Shown here: positions 16,296-27,060 of the stretch, in pieces | Layout of the letters: each line of letters opens with the position of its first letter | Numbering within the stretch: position 1 is the first letter of the stretch | Assembly (NCBI RefSeq): GCF_900177815.1 | Contig: NZ_FXAZ01000003.1 | Coordinates: forward strand, 543,809-607,808 | DNA length: 64,000 nucleotides | Direction of reading: 5' to 3' | From: Paenibacillus aquistagni | GTDB taxonomy: Bacteria; Bacillota; Bacilli; Paenibacillales; Paenibacillaceae | Translations under genes and position numbers: made by a program | Notes under the pieces: model-generated | Told to the model about the DNA's origin: nothing | The model's input: the letters and a program-made list of their open reading frames with translations, nothing else | The model's database searches: none

Positions 16296-18293
16296 ATGAC
16301 TGATATTCAGATGTCTTCTAAGCCCTTTGAGCTAGTTAGCGAATTTGATCCGCAAGGGGATCAGCCGCAGGCAATTGAGGAGCTTACAGCCGGCATTCAA
16401 GCGAACAAGCGTTACCAGACGCTGCTCGGGGCAACAGGTACGGGCAAGACCTTTACCATTGCACAGACGATTGCTAAGGTCAACAAGCCTACATTGGTTA
16501 TTGCCCACAATAAGACGCTGGCTGCTCAGCTGTGCAGCGAGTTCAAGGAATTTTTCCCGCACAATGCGGTGGAATACTTCGTCAGCTACTATGATTATTA
16601 CCAGCCGGAAGCGTACATTCCATCATCAGATACGTATATCGAGAAGGACTCGAGCATTAATGAAGAAATTGATAAGCTGCGTCACTCCGCGACCTCCTCT
16701 TTATTTGAACGCAGAGACGTCATTATCGTAGCAAGTGTATCCTGCATCTATGGCTTAGGTTCTCCGCTTGAATACAAGAACTTGGTGCTGTCCCTTCGAA
16801 CGGGCATGGAGAAGTCTAGAAATGAGATCTTGTCGCGTCTTGTAGACATTCAGTATCAGCGCAACGATATGAACTTTATTCGAGGCACATTCCGAGTGCG
16901 CGGTGATGTCGTGGAGATCTTCCCCGCGTCAAATGGCGAGCAAGCGGTGCGCATTGAGCTGTTTGGTGACGAGATTGAGCGCATCACGGAGATCGATGTG
17001 CTGACTGGGGAAATCATCGGAGAGCGTGATCATGTGGCCATCTTCCCGGCTTCTCACTTCGTTACCGCAGAAGAAACGATGAAGCGAGCATTAGTTGATA
17101 TTGAGCGTGAGCTGGAGGAGCGGCTTCAAGAGCTGCGCGCGGATAATAAGCTGCTGGAAGCTCAGCGCCTTGAGCAGCGCACAAGATACGACATTGAGAT
17201 GATGAGCGAGGTTGGCTTCTGCTCAGGGATCGAGAATTACTCCGGTCCGCTTACATTCCGCGAGAGAGGGGCCACGCCATATACATTGCTGGACTACTTC
17301 CCGGATGATTACTTAATCGTGGTTGATGAATCACATGTGACGCTTCCGCAGATCCGCGGGATGTACAACGGTGACCGAGCACGGAAGACAGTGCTTGTCG
17401 AGCATGGCTTCCGCCTCCCTTCTGCAATGGATAACCGTCCGCTGCAATTTGAGGAATTCGAGTCCAAGGTCAATCAAGCCATCTTCGTATCGGCTACTCC
17501 AGGCCCATATGAGCTGGAGCATACGCCTAAGATGGCCGAGCAGATTATTCGGCCGACAGGCTTGCTGGACCCTGTTGTTGAGGTGCGTCCAACCAAAGGG
17601 CAGATTGACGACCTTCTTGGCGAGATTCGCCTTCGCCTAGATCGTGACGAACGCGTATTGGTGACGACCTTGACGAAGAAGATGGCCGAGGATCTAACCG
17701 ATTACTTGAAGGATATCGGAATCAAGGTTCGCTATCTGCACTCGGACATTAAGACCTTGGAACGGATGATGATTCTTAGGGACCTGCGCCTTGGCGTGTT
17801 TGATGTCCTGATTGGTATCAATCTGCTGCGCGAAGGCTTAGACCTGCCTGAGGTATCGCTAGTTGCCATTCTTGATGCGGATAAGGAAGGCTTCCTGCGC
17901 GGAGAGCGCTCTCTCATACAGACTATCGGCCGTGCGGCGCGCAATGCAGAAGGCCATGTCATTATGTATGGTGACAAGATCACGGATTCGATGGATAAGG
18001 CGCTGAAGGAGACGGCTCGCCGCCGTCAGATTCAGATGGCTTACAATGAGCAGCATGGCATTACGCCTCAAACCATTCGCAAGAAGATTCAAGAGGTGAT
18101 CGAGGCAACGAAGAGCGTAGACGACAAGTCGAGCGCCTTGGCAGGAGCAGGCATGGAGAAGATGTCGAAGAAGGATCGGCAGTCGGTCATCCAGCGCTTG
18201 GAGGAAGAAATGAAAGAAGCAGCGAAGAGTCTCCAGTTCGAGCGTGCGGCCGAGCTGCGTGATGCTTTGCTTGAATTGAAGGCGATGGATTAG
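16296..18293 (+). CDS. uvrB: Excinuclease ABC subunit B
   Basis: Damage-verifying helicase-like subunit of nucleotide excision repair. The 665-residue product has Walker [10 protein letters not shown] near residue 45, the beta-hairpin segment [15 protein letters not shown] near residue 93 that grips DNA, DESH box VVDESH near 343, helicase motif VI region QTIGRAARN near 545, and a C-terminal UVR coiled coil (~630-660) for UvrC/UvrA contact. ATG at 16296 follows GAGGTGATGG. It lies 69 bp upstream of uvrA, and the pair is probably one operon ending at the hairpin near 21469. Confidence 0.97.
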   Translation: MTDIQMSSKPFELVSEFDPQGDQPQAIEELTAGIQANKRYQTLLGATGTGKTFTIAQTIAKVNKPTLVIAHNKTLAAQLCSEFKEFFPHNAVEYFVSYYDYYQPEAYIPSSDTYIEKDSSINEEIDKLRHSATSSLFERRDVIIVASVSCIYGLGSPLEYKNLVLSLRTGMEKSRNEILSRLVDIQYQRNDMNFIRGTFRVRGDVVEIFPASNGEQAVRIELFGDEIERITEIDVLTGEIIGERDHVAIFPASHFVTAEETMKRALVDIERELEERLQELRADNKLLEAQRLEQRTRYDIEMMSEVGFCSGIENYSGPLTFRERGATPYTLLDYFPDDYLIVVDESHVTLPQIRGMYNGDRARKTVLVEHGFRLPSAMDNRPLQFEEFESKVNQAIFVSATPGPYELEHTPKMAEQIIRPTGLLDPVVEVRPTKGQIDDLLGEIRLRLDRDERVLVTTLTKKMAEDLTDYLKDIGIKVRYLHSDIKTLERMMILRDLRLGVFDVLIGINLLREGLDLPEVSLVAILDADKEGFLRGERSLIQTIGRAARNAEGHVIMYGDKITDSMDKALKETARRRQIQMAYNEQHGITPQTIRKKIQEVIEATKSVDDKSSALAGAGMEKMSKKDRQSVIQRLEEEMKEAAKSLQFERAAELRDALLELKAMD

Positions 18294-18362
18294 GATTGGC
18301 ATGTATCAACATTTTCGCTTATTCTCAGTTCGCGTGAACGAACAAGCAGGAGGGTCATTCCA

Positions 18363-21224
18363 TTGGCAAGTGAGCATATTGTGATCAAGGGCGCGAGAGC
18401 CCATAATCTTAAAAATATTGATGTGACCATACCGCGCGACAAATTTGTCGTGCTGACAGGTCTTAGCGGTTCAGGGAAATCCTCATTGGCGTTTGATACG
18501 ATCTATGCGGAAGGGCAGCGCAGATACGTGGAATCTTTGTCTGCTTACGCCCGCCAATTCTTAGGGCAAATGGAGAAGCCGGACGTGGATTCCATCGATG
18601 GGTTGTCTCCTGCGATCTCGATCGACCAGAAGACGACGAGCCGCAACCCGCGATCGACAGTAGGGACGGTAACAGAGATTTATGACTATTTGCGATTGTT
18701 GTTTGCCCGTATCGGTCATCCGCATTGTCCTGAGCATGGAGTAGAGATCAGCTCTCAGACGGTCGAACAGATGGTCGATCGGATCATGGAATATCCGGAG
18801 CGTACGAAGCTGCAGCTTCTTGCTCCTGTGATCTCAGGGCGCAAGGGGGAGCATAAGACAGTCTTTGCCGATATTCAGAAGCAGGGCTTCGTTCGCGTCC
18901 GTGTAGACGGCGAGCTCCGTGAAGTATCGGAGACGATTGAGCTAGAGAAGAATAAGAAGCACAATATCGAGGTTGTCGTTGACCGTATCGTCGTCAAGGA
19001 AGGCGTTGAGTCCCGTCTTGCGGACTCGATTGAGACGGCGCTTAATCTGTCTGACGGCAAGCTGATTGTAGATATTATCGATCAAGAGGAGCTTGTGTTC
19101 AGCTCGAAGCTTGCCTGCCCAGTCTGCGGCTTCAGCATCGATGAGCTGTCGCCAAGAATGTTCTCCTTTAACAGCCCGTTCGGTGCTTGTCCGGACTGTG
19201 ACGGTCTTGGTCAGAAGATGATTGTGGACCCTGAGCTTCTAGTGCCGAACAAGGAGAAGTCAATTGATGAAGGGGCGTTCGAAGCTTGGGCGGGAAGCAC
19301 GTCCAACTACTATCCGCAGTTTCTGCAGGCCGTGTGCGACCATTATGGCATTCCAACGGATATCCCCGTATCCCAGTTTGAGCCTGATCAGATGAATAAG
19401 CTCATGTTCGGAACAGGCGGGGAGAAGGTTCGTTTTAAGTATGAAAACGACTTTGGCCATAAGAAGGAAGCGATGGTTGCGTTCGAGGGCATTGTGCACA
19501 ACTTGGAGCGCCGCTATCGCGAGACGGCTTCCGAAGGCATTCGTGAGTTCATCGAGGGCTTCATGAGTGCGAAGCCGTGCGGTATCTGCAAAGGGGACCG
19601 GCTTCGCAAGGAGAGCCTTGCGGTTACGGTTGGCGAGAAGAATATGGCTTATGTCACGAGCCTGTCCATTGGCGATGCGCAGGAGTTCTTTGCGAACCTG
19701 GAGCTGTCTGCGAAGGATATGATGATCGCTCATCTGATCTTGAAGGAGATCAATGCCCGACTCGGCTTCTTGGTCAATGTGGGCTTGAACTACTTGACGA
19801 TGAGCCGTGCAGCCGGGACGCTGTCAGGGGGCGAGGCTCAGCGGATTCGCCTGGCAACACAGATCGGGTCCAGCCTGATGGGTGTTCTCTATATCCTGGA
19901 CGAGCCGAGCATCGGACTTCATCAGCGGGACAATGATCGCTTGATTCAGACGCTTGAGCATATGCGCGATCTCGGCAATACCTTGATTGTCGTTGAGCAT
20001 GATGAAGACACGATGCTGGCTGCTGACCATATCATCGACATCGGACCAGGAGCTGGGATTCATGGCGGGATGGTGATCGCTGAGGGAACCCCTGAGGAGA
20101 TTATGGCTGATGATCAATCGATCACAGGCCAGTACTTAAGCGGACGGAAGTTCATCCCGATTCCGTTGGAGCGCCGCAAAGGCGACGGACGCTGGCTGGA
20201 GATTCGAGGGGCGAAGGAGAACAATCTGCGCAACATTAACGCGAAGTTCCCGCTTGGCGTATTCACGGCGGTAACGGGGGTATCCGGCTCCGGCAAGTCC
20301 ACGCTCGTGAACGAGATTCTCTATAAGTCGCTAGCCCGTGATCTGAACCGGGCGAAGGTGCGCCCTGGCGCTTATCGTGAGATGAAGGGCTTGGAGCATG
20401 TGGATAAGGTGATCGACATTGACCAGTCCCCGATTGGACGGACGCCGCGCTCGAATCCCGCAACCTATACGGGTGTATTCGATGACATTCGCGACCTGTT
20501 CTCCACGACCAACGAAGCGAAGATTCGCGGCTATAAGAAAGGCCGCTTCAGCTTCAACGTGAAGGGTGGACGCTGTGAGGCCTGCCGTGGCGATGGAATC
20601 ATCAAGATCGAGATGCACTTCCTGCCTGATGTCTATGTGCCATGTGAGGTATGTAAGGGCAAACGCTATAACCGCGAGACACTGGAAGTGAAGTACAAGG
20701 GCAAAAATATTGCCGATGTGCTGGAGATGACGATTGAAGATGCGCTAGAATTCTTCCAGAACGTGCCTCGTATTCAGCGCAAGATTCAGACCTTGTTCGA
20801 CGTTGGCCTTGGCTATATGAAGCTGGGACAGCCTGCAACGACGCTGTCGGGCGGCGAAGCCCAGCGCGTGAAGCTTGCAGCCGAGCTGTATCGCCGCAGC
20901 ACAGGCAAGACGCTGTATATTCTGGATGAGCCCACGACAGGTCTTCATGTGGCGGATATTGACCGCCTGCTGGAAGTGCTGCATCGTTTAGTCGAGTCAG
21001 GCGAGAGCGTGCTCGTTATCGAGCACAATCTGGATGTCATCAAGACCGCGGACTATATTCTGGATCTCGGTCCTGAGGGCGGAAACGGCGGCGGCTTGAT
21101 CGTGGCCCAAGGAACGCCTGAACAGGTCGTGAAGGTGGAGGGCTCATATACAGGCCATTACCTGAAGCCGATCTTAGAGCGTGACCGTGCTCGTACAGAG
21201 GAGCAGGAGAAAGTGACGACTTAG
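18363..21224 (+). CDS. uvrA: Excinuclease ABC subunit A
   Basis: Damage-sensing twin ABC ATPase of excision repair, 953 residues. The first Walker A is GLSGSGKSS (~31-39) and the second GVSGSGKST (~640). ABC signatures [12 protein letters not shown] and [12 protein letters not shown] are each followed by a Walker B ILDEP. Zinc-finger cysteines are visible as CPVCG...CPDCDG (~255-280) and CEACRGDG...CEVCKGK (~740-765). TTG at 18363 is the start, 8 bp after AGGAGGG, giving [17 protein letters not shown]. It is an intact, canonical UvrA. Confidence 0.97.
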   Translation: MASEHIVIKGARAHNLKNIDVTIPRDKFVVLTGLSGSGKSSLAFDTIYAEGQRRYVESLSAYARQFLGQMEKPDVDSIDGLSPAISIDQKTTSRNPRSTVGTVTEIYDYLRLLFARIGHPHCPEHGVEISSQTVEQMVDRIMEYPERTKLQLLAPVISGRKGEHKTVFADIQKQGFVRVRVDGELREVSETIELEKNKKHNIEVVVDRIVVKEGVESRLADSIETALNLSDGKLIVDIIDQEELVFSSKLACPVCGFSIDELSPRMFSFNSPFGACPDCDGLGQKMIVDPELLVPNKEKSIDEGAFEAWAGSTSNYYPQFLQAVCDHYGIPTDIPVSQFEPDQMNKLMFGTGGEKVRFKYENDFGHKKEAMVAFEGIVHNLERRYRETASEGIREFIEGFMSAKPCGICKGDRLRKESLAVTVGEKNMAYVTSLSIGDAQEFFANLELSAKDMMIAHLILKEINARLGFLVNVGLNYLTMSRAAGTLSGGEAQRIRLATQIGSSLMGVLYILDEPSIGLHQRDNDRLIQTLEHMRDLGNTLIVVEHDEDTMLAADHIIDIGPGAGIHGGMVIAEGTPEEIMADDQSITGQYLSGRKFIPIPLERRKGDGRWLEIRGAKENNLRNINAKFPLGVFTAVTGVSGSGKSTLVNEILYKSLARDLNRAKVRPGAYREMKGLEHVDKVIDIDQSPIGRTPRSNPATYTGVFDDIRDLFSTTNEAKIRGYKKGRFSFNVKGGRCEACRGDGIIKIEMHFLPDVYVPCEVCKGKRYNRETLEVKYKGKNIADVLEMTIEDALEFFQNVPRIQRKIQTLFDVGLGYMKLGQPATTLSGGEAQRVKLAAELYRRSTGKTLYILDEPTTGLHVADIDRLLEVLHRLVESGESVLVIEHNLDVIKTADYILDLGPEGGNGGGLIVAQGTPEQVVKVEGSYTGHYLKPILERDRARTEEQEKVTT

Positions 21225-21815
21225 TCTAATAAGCCTGAGAAAGCCGCGGATTGATCATTGGAATCGATGATCGATACTGATGAGAAGGCCCGTGAAACGT
21301 TAGTATCCAGATAATCGTCAAGTCTAGGCAAGCAGCCAATTGGTAGCATCAATTGACTTCAAAATAAGTGACTGCAATAACTGGCTGCAACAAGTGATAA
21401 AGTGATAAGCTCCGTTGGTCTTTATATATAAAGGCTGCGGGCTTCACTTATAGCTCTAAGCTTGAGAAGAAGGTCCATCCTGTAAACAATAATCAGGAGG
21501 ACTTTCTTTTGTTTTTAGGAATGAAAAGGCATTGTTCAGGAATGGAGGGAATGGAATCACCACAAGAGCACTCCCTTTTGATCTAACATATATAGCAGGG
21601 AGATTGGGCGGATTAAGATCGCAATTTGATGACAGGGGTTAGGGGTTTAGTGGTTGAGGGGATAGTCAAGTTCTAAAGACCAGATCATCTTACAGAGATG
21701 CGTTTTCGAGTGAAATGGATTCATTTCGGAGTTGGAGCAGGAAGAACCTGCCTTGATGTAGAAGCAGTGAGAAGGAATTGCGATCATTAGAATATGGACA
21801 TAAAGGGTGGGGAAG
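21225..21815. other. Gap between uvrA and the HAD gene
   Basis: About 590 bp. Apart from the hairpin at 21469-21516 I see nothing with support. A 21-codon frame near 21521 lacks a good ribosome binding site. Confidence 0.4.
21469..21516 (+). terminator. Terminator after uvrBA
   Basis: GAAGGTCCATCCTG at 21469-21482 pairs with CAGGAGGACTTTC at 21494-21506 with one bulged A and one wobble. TTTTGTTTTT follows. It lies about 245 bp after uvrA. Confidence 0.7.
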
Positions 21816-22583
21816 ATGACAGTCATTAGCGTTGGAGAGAATCGGGTGCCGATTCGCGGTATTTTATTTGATAAAGACGGAACACTGCTTCAGTTCGTCA
21901 GCTTATGGGGTAAATGGGCGGAAATGGTGCTGAATGAGCTTGAGCGTGAGCTTAGACAAGAAGATGCCGAGCTGCCAGAAGGGCCGGGCTACTTGTTAGG
22001 AGTATTCCTAGATGAGCAGCGGAAGGTTACTGCGCATGATCGTTTTGGTCCATTGGCGATGGGGTCTCCGGCACAGATGATCGGCATAGCAGCTTATTAT
22101 CTATACCGCGCTGGCGTGCCATGGAATGACGCTTCTCGCCGAGCAACCGAGGTGTTCGAACGCGCCAATGAAATGGTGCTTGAAGAGGCGAATATACTCC
22201 CGGTGTCAGGTGTGGCTGAATTCCTGGAGACGTGCCATGCTCGTGGATTGAAGCTGGCTGTCGTTACCGCAGATGATAAACGGCCTTCCGAACAGCATCT
22301 TGTCAAAATGGGGCTTCGCCACTACTTCGACAGCGTCGTTGGGGATGACTGCGTGGAGCACGGCAAGCCGTATCCGGATATGGTCGCGCTAGCTTGTCGG
22401 GAGCTTGGCCTTGAGCCGCATGAGACGGTCGTTATTGGGGATTCGGTTGGCGATATGGAGATGGGACGCAGCGCAGGCTGCGCGCTGCAGATCTTTATCG
22501 ACGAGGAAGAGCGCTTCGAGACAGCGCCTGAATCTGCGGATGTAATGATTCGCTCCTATAAGGAGCTTCGTATTGAAGAATAG
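21816..22583 (+). CDS. HAD superfamily phosphatase
   Basis: 255-residue cytoplasmic hydrolase. HAD motif I is DKDGTLL (~20-26) with the nucleophile Asp, motif II is the Thr in VVTADDK, motif III is the Lys in HGKPYPDM, and motif IV is VIGDSVGDMEMG. The layout, with an alpha-helical cap after motif I, fits phosphoglycolate phosphatase/beta-phosphoglucomutase-like (Gph, PpaX) members. The substrate cannot be told. A GTG at 21807 is in frame, but ATG 21816 has AGGGTGG about 5 bp upstream and is preferred. It is convergent with the reductase gene and probably monocistronic. Confidence 0.82.
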   Translation: MTVISVGENRVPIRGILFDKDGTLLQFVSLWGKWAEMVLNELERELRQEDAELPEGPGYLLGVFLDEQRKVTAHDRFGPLAMGSPAQMIGIAAYYLYRAGVPWNDASRRATEVFERANEMVLEEANILPVSGVAEFLETCHARGLKLAVVTADDKRPSEQHLVKMGLRHYFDSVVGDDCVEHGKPYPDMVALACRELGLEPHETVVIGDSVGDMEMGRSAGCALQIFIDEEERFETAPESADVMIRSYKELRIEE

Positions 22584-22619
22584 AAGACGGAGACTAGGCG
22601 CGTTAGGTGCCTAAAAAAG

Positions 22620-22806
22620 AAAGCCGTCTGCCCACGCTGCGAGACCTGTGAGGAAGTAGAGGCAAGCCCATGAACATGCTCTTAGCTTCCGGTCACCTGA
22701 AATCGCAGCAGTGCATATGCTTGGCCTGATCGGTTGGAGGGACGAGAAAGTGTCGTCATTGAGATGATCAGGCAGAGCAGTGCACATGGTGGTGCAGACG
22801 GCTTTT
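22620..22806. ncRNA. Structured multi-hairpin element closed by terminator arms
   Basis: AAAGCCGTCTGC at 22620-22631 and GCAGACGGCTTT at 22794-22805 form a perfect 12-bp stem with A/T tracts outside, like a bidirectional terminator, but the loop is 162 nt. Within it are a hairpin closed by GCTGCGA/TCGCAGC (22636-22642, 22703-22709) with GACC/GGTC and GGAAG/CTTCC steps, and a second closed by GCCTGATC/GATCAGGC (22724-22731, 22766-22773) with inner GACGA/TCGTC. GCAGTGCA recurs at 22708 and 22777. No known RNA class is recognised. It could be a structured RNA on either strand, or a MITE-like insertion in a terminator loop. Confidence 0.5.
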
Positions 22807-22832
22807 CTATTTTATTCAAAAGTCATATAGAC

Positions 22833-24458
22833 TTAAGATACAAGCAGCGGTGAAGCAAGAATCTCGGTGAGCTTCTCTTGGAAGGCTTCAGCTCCCACAC
22901 GAAGGAAGTAATCATGGAATGATTCATCTTCGATCCGATTGTCCTTGTAGAACAGAATCAACTGCTCCAGCACCAAAGGCACATCATCACCCTTCACACG
23001 GCCTTTCAGGGTCTTGTTGAAGCGGGCGTTAGGCCCCAAGATACCGCCTACCGCGATATCGAAGGCATCTATCATGCCATTCGGCGTCTTCACAAGCGCT
23101 CCTTGCAAGCCAATGTCAGCGATATGCTTCTGACCACAGGCGTTCGGGCAGCCAATAAAATGGATGCGAATCTTCTCATCCAACTGGACATGCTCATCCA
23201 GATATTGTGCGACACGGCGAGCACGCTCCTTGGTCTCCACAATAGCAAGATTGCAGAACTCATTGCCTGTGCAGGATACGGAACGGCTCATAAAATGCTT
23301 AGGGAATGGCGTAAGGCGCTCTAATACAGGCTGTTCAAGCACTTCATCCACTTTCTCATTTGGAATGCCGCTAAGCAAAATATTTTGCGACATCGTGGTG
23401 CGAATTCTGCCATCACCGTAGATCTCTGCGATATCTGCGAGCTGGAGCCATTCATCAGCATTCAACCGGCCCACAGGCACGTTAAGCCCGATATAGTTTA
23501 GCCCCTCTTGTGCTTGCGGGTGAACACCATCGAAGTAAGCGGCCTGCCAGCCTTCAGTGCGATCCTCGCCAGAACGCTCCAGCGGTCCAAGAAGCTCCTC
23601 AAGCTTCTCCAGGAATTTCTCCACACCCCAGTCGTTGATTAAAAACTTCAAGCGAGCATGGTGGCGCTTCTCCCGATAGCCATGATCGCGGAAGAGAGTC
23701 GTTACTCCGACGGCAAGCTTCAATACTTCATCTGGACGAACAAACACATCCAGCTTGCGAGCAAGGAAAGGCTTAGCAGATAGTCCACCGCCAATATGTG
23801 CATGGAAGCCAATCACTTCTTGGCCATCGATGACTTTTACAGCAGGAGTAAGCGCTAAATCATTGATTTCGGCGTTGGCATTATTGAACTTGTTGGATGA
23901 TATGGACATTTTGTATTTGCGCGGGAGGTTGGAGAAGTCACGGTTCATCAGGAAGAAATCATTTACCTCATCAACAAGAGAGGTGGTATCCATCAGTTCA
24001 TCAGGATCGATACCTGCCAACGGGTTGCCGACGATAGTCCGCGGGCAATCTCCACAAGCCTCATACGAATATAAGCCCACCTCCTCCAAGCGTTTGAAGA
24101 TATCCGGGAAATCCTCGACGCGCAGCCAATGGTATTGGATGGCTTGGCGTGTGGTGACGTCCATGAGATCGCGCCCATACAGCTTCGCAATCTCACCGAG
24201 CGCGCGTGCTTGAGCGACATTCAGGATGCCCGAATTAATGCGGATTCGCATCATAAAGTAGCCGTCCTTCGGCTTCTGCTCGTACACGCCGGCCCACTTG
24301 AACAGGGTCTTGTCGTCTTCAGGAATGGAATCATACCCGGTCTTGGAGTAGGTTTCAATAATATCGCGAATGACATCGAGGCCATCCTTTTGCATCTTCA
24401 CGAATTCAAACTTGTTCAGCTTCTCGCCGCTATTCATCCATATCGGTTCATAAGCCAT
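22833..24458 (-). CDS. Ferredoxin-type nitrite/sulfite reductase
   Basis: 541-residue siroheme/[4Fe-4S] enzyme that performs a six-electron reduction of sulfite or nitrite. The cluster and siroheme ligands are CTGNEFC (Cx5C, ~410) and CPNAC (Cx3C, ~455). The upstream CGDCPRTIVGNPLAG segment is typical of the NirA/Sir family. Two ferredoxin-like half domains are present. The minus-strand ATG at 24458 lies 8 bp after GGGAGG and gives MAYEPIWMN; an ATG eight codons earlier is less likely. Sequence alone does not separate sulfite from nitrite use. The leader palindrome (see 24482) hints at sulfur control. It is transcribed alone from the promoter near 24525. Confidence 0.85.
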   Translation of the reverse strand: MAYEPIWMNSGEKLNKFEFVKMQKDGLDVIRDIIETYSKTGYDSIPEDDKTLFKWAGVYEQKPKDGYFMMRIRINSGILNVAQARALGEIAKLYGRDLMDVTTRQAIQYHWLRVEDFPDIFKRLEEVGLYSYEACGDCPRTIVGNPLAGIDPDELMDTTSLVDEVNDFFLMNRDFSNLPRKYKMSISSNKFNNANAEINDLALTPAVKVIDGQEVIGFHAHIGGGLSAKPFLARKLDVFVRPDEVLKLAVGVTTLFRDHGYREKRHHARLKFLINDWGVEKFLEKLEELLGPLERSGEDRTEGWQAAYFDGVHPQAQEGLNYIGLNVPVGRLNADEWLQLADIAEIYGDGRIRTTMSQNILLSGIPNEKVDEVLEQPVLERLTPFPKHFMSRSVSCTGNEFCNLAIVETKERARRVAQYLDEHVQLDEKIRIHFIGCPNACGQKHIADIGLQGALVKTPNGMIDAFDIAVGGILGPNARFNKTLKGRVKGDDVPLVLEQLILFYKDNRIEDESFHDYFLRVGAEAFQEKLTEILASPLLVS

Positions 24459-24481
24459 CCTCAGAGCCTCCCAGCATCCCA

Positions 24482-24503
24482 TTGTTTAATTCCGATTAAA
24501 CAA
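24482..24503. promoter_or_regulatory. Perfect palindrome in the leader of the reductase gene
   Basis: TTGTTTAAT, spacer TCCG, ATTAAACAA: a perfect 9-bp inverted repeat at 24482-24503. It lies between the candidate promoter at 24525-24553 and the reductase start at 24458, so a bound repressor would block transcription. On the minus strand the core reads ATCGGAATTA, which from memory resembles the CymR (cysteine metabolism) motif; this is unverified. Confidence 0.6.
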
Positions 24504-24524
24504 CTAAGAATTATCTTTTTGGAT

Positions 24525-24553
24525 ATAGTAACATATTTCCATTTTGGCGTAAA
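24525..24553 (-). promoter_or_regulatory. Candidate SigA promoter of the reductase gene
   Basis: On the minus strand TTTACG (24548-24553), 17 bp, TACTAT (24525-24530). Each hexamer matches the SigA consensus at 4 of 6 positions. Transcription would start near 24518, just before the palindrome. Confidence 0.45.
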
Positions 24554-24798
24554 TGATTGGTTTCGCAAAACGGTATTACTTTTTCTAATAGGATGAGATA
24601 GATCTGCTTATGAGTAAAAAAGTGTGGCAAAAATAGAACGGCAACAAAGTGCTTCACAATAAGAAAGGGAATTCGTTAACAATTCTTGAATATTTGGTGA
24701 CAAACGTGACAAATCGGAAACATTTTCCTTGCAACGTTCGCTGGATAAATATAACATAGATGCAGGTAGATAAAATGCGCGTGTAAGGGAGGTCCACC

Positions 24799-25002
24799 AT
24801 GTTTTTAGCAGAAGCGGCAGCGGAAAGCACAAGTAATTTTACGTTATTTGATCCATTTATGATTGTGTTTACGATTCTTCTCATATGGGCCGTTATTCGC
24901 CAAGTCAAGCAGCGTCCTCGCAACCGATTCGCTCTTGGTTTTGCTGCGGTTAGCTTAGTTGTTTTTCTCGTTATGGATGGCATTATGATTAGTGGATGGT
25001 AA
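24799..25002 (+). CDS. Small two-TM membrane protein (DUF2759-like)
   Basis: 67-residue protein with two hydrophobic helices (~18-34 and ~47-63) separated by a basic turn (RQVKQRPRNRFALGF). The helix-basic turn-FALGF-helix pattern recalls the DUF2759 family of small Bacillales membrane proteins of unknown role. ATG at 24799 follows GGAGGT with about 6 bp spacing, so translation is well supported. It is divergent from the reductase gene and followed by a strong terminator at 25084, so it is monocistronic. Confidence 0.75.
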   Translation: MFLAEAAAESTSNFTLFDPFMIVFTILLIWAVIRQVKQRPRNRFALGFAAVSLVVFLVMDGIMISGW

Positions 25003-25083
25003 CAGCTTAGACGATTGCAATATAGATGCGTACATAGAACGAAGTGGAATCCGCTCTGCTAGTGGAGCGATCACGGAAGGAAT

Positions 25084-25119
25084 GACTCTTTGATCAAGAT
25101 CAGGGAGTCTTTTTGTTTT
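25084..25119 (+). terminator. Strong terminator after the small membrane protein
   Basis: GACTCTTTGATC at 25084-25095 pairs with GATCAGGGAGTC at 25098-25109 with two wobbles (the innermost pairs open to form the loop), then TTTTTGTTTT. Confidence 0.85.
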
Positions 25120-25316
25120 GAAGCGGCCCTCGTCTCGTATGATAGATGGAATTGTCACGAATCTGCAATACTCTTCTGCAATTGCCGTTATATAGTAGAA
25201 GGGAATCTATCAGGCGCCTAGCGAATTAGTAATAGCGCCTATTGCAATTGTCATAGGCACCATGATCGCGACATAGATTATGTTAATAGAAAGATTAGCG
25301 TTTGAGGTGCGTGCGA

Positions 25317-26414
25317 ATGAAGAACGGGGGATGGAATGTGAACAATACGGCGAAGAGAAAACGAAAGGCAGCATGGAAGCTGCATCTATCGCGCGGGATG
25401 GCCGTCGTACTGCTGTTAGGCATGTGCTATCAAGGACCGATAGCTGAAGCCTCGGCAGCGCCTGCAGCGACAAAGCAAGCTCAAACGGATAAGGCAAAGG
25501 TGAAGACGTTATCCTCATCTGCCATTACGAAGATCGTGCGGAATGTTAACCCTGCTGTCGTCACCATTGTGGGACAAGACAAGGCTGCCCTTGCCGAAGG
25601 CTACGAGCCAGAGGATGCGGTGTCTTATGGAAGCGGCGTCGTGTACCGTGAGGATGGCTGGATCATTACGAACGCGCATGTCATTGAGGGGCTGAAGAAG
25701 CCTTTCGTTGTGTCCTCAGAGGGTAAAAAATATGAAATCGTGAAATTTTTCTACGACGAAATAATCGATATTGCTGCAGTTAAGATCAATGCAAAAGGAT
25801 TAAAGCCCGCTGCCTTTGCCGCAAGCAGTGTGAAGGCTGAGGTCGGCGAAGAGGTGCTTGCCTTTGGCACACCGCTGTCAATCACGCTGCGCAATTCCGT
25901 TAGCCGAGGCATTATTAGCGGAGTGGATCGATCATTGGATGGAGGGTACAAGCTGTTGCAAACGGATGCTTCCATCAACCCAGGCAACAGCGGTGGGCCG
26001 CTGGTCAACTTGAAAGGCGAGGTCATTGGCATCAATACGCTAAAGTATTATGGCGAGGATGTAGACAATGTTGGCTTTGCAATTCCCATGGATACTGTTC
26101 GATGGGCGGTCAACGATCTGATTCAGCATGGAGAGGTTCGCACGGGTGTTATCGGCATAGAGCTGGAGCAGAACTGGGCTGCGTCTATAGGCCTGCCTAC
26201 CAAAGATCCACTTAGAATTATAAACATAACATCCAAGTCGGCTGAGCTTGCTGGCATTAAGAAAGGCGATGCTTTGCATACCATTAATGGCAAGACCATC
26301 AGTCAGCTTGCAGATGTGCGGGAGGCGCTCAAAGGCAAGATTACCGGTGATCATGTCAAGCTTGTGATCAGCACGAATGGGAAAAAACGTACCGTGACAG
26401 TGAAGCTGGGGTAA
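25317..26414 (+). CDS. Secreted HtrA-like trypsin-type serine protease with PDZ domain
   Basis: 365-residue exported S1C protease. A basic N-terminus (KRKRKAAWK) leads into a hydrophobic helix and a likely signal cleavage near AEASAAP. The triad is visible as His in TNAHVIEG (~120), Asp in IIDIAAVKI (~150) and Ser in NPGNSGGPL (~225). A single PDZ domain covers ~270-365 (AELAGIKKGDALHTING). The short spacing and single PDZ match Bacillales HtrA/YyxA-type proteins, but the gene is alone, so no symbol is given. ATG at 25317 lies 7 bp after GAGGTG. GTG at 25335, behind GGGGGA, is an alternative. Confidence 0.85.
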   Translation: MKNGGWNVNNTAKRKRKAAWKLHLSRGMAVVLLLGMCYQGPIAEASAAPAATKQAQTDKAKVKTLSSSAITKIVRNVNPAVVTIVGQDKAALAEGYEPEDAVSYGSGVVYREDGWIITNAHVIEGLKKPFVVSSEGKKYEIVKFFYDEIIDIAAVKINAKGLKPAAFAASSVKAEVGEEVLAFGTPLSITLRNSVSRGIISGVDRSLDGGYKLLQTDASINPGNSGGPLVNLKGEVIGINTLKYYGEDVDNVGFAIPMDTVRWAVNDLIQHGEVRTGVIGIELEQNWAASIGLPTKDPLRIINITSKSAELAGIKKGDALHTINGKTISQLADVREALKGKITGDHVKLVISTNGKKRTVTVKLG

Positions 26415-26707
26415 ACGGACTGGAACATCGTAGGCCAGCTGCGGAATGAGGGTATGTGGATTCTGTGAGATTTATTTGTAATGTTCATACAAGTGTGTGC
26501 TATCAGAGATGAATGGAGATACTGTTGTTAACACGTGCCGTATGTAAGAAATGGCCTTGCAGCTGGTGTGACCTGTAATACGAGGCAAACTTGATTAGTG
26601 GAGAGCCTTTAGCGCAAAAGCGATGCCAGTAGGCACATAGACGCGCAGTTGGATAAGAGGGTTTATGCATAGGAAAATGTAAGGATCAGAATACTTGAGA
26701 TTGCTAG

Positions 26708-26738
26708 AGCACAGGAGCTTTACTTCCTGTGCTTTTTT
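26708..26738 (+). terminator. Terminator downstream of the HtrA-like gene
   Basis: AGCACAGGA at 26708-26716 pairs perfectly with TCCTGTGCT at 26725-26733; TTTTTT follows. It lies about 290 bp past the protease stop codon. Confidence 0.82.
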
Positions 26739-27035
26739 CTTGGCCGTAGGTATTGATACTACGATGGCGATGTAGTTATTGCCGTTTGTATAGTGATATT
26801 ACTATGTTTGATGATGCAGGAACTCGTATTGGTAGTACCGTGCATTAGAATTTTTGACTTACAGCAGGCTTAACCGGAACTATGCTGCTGGCTGTCTTTG
26901 TGTAAGATTAGCACATCATCAACGTGTGTTCTAAACCAGAGCACTCTTTTTTAAAGACCAAGATAATGCTTGGAGCAACCTGATAAAGGGTAAAACTTCA
27001 CAGAGCGTGTATTCACAGTACTTGAACAAACGCTT

Positions 27036-27060
27036 AAAGCTGACAATGGAGCTTTTTTTT
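27036..27060 (+). terminator. Second terminator in the gap
   Basis: AAAGCT at 27036-27041 and AGCTTT at 27050-27055, then a T-run to 27060. The stem is short but the tail is strong. No gene is visible just upstream. Confidence 0.55.
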
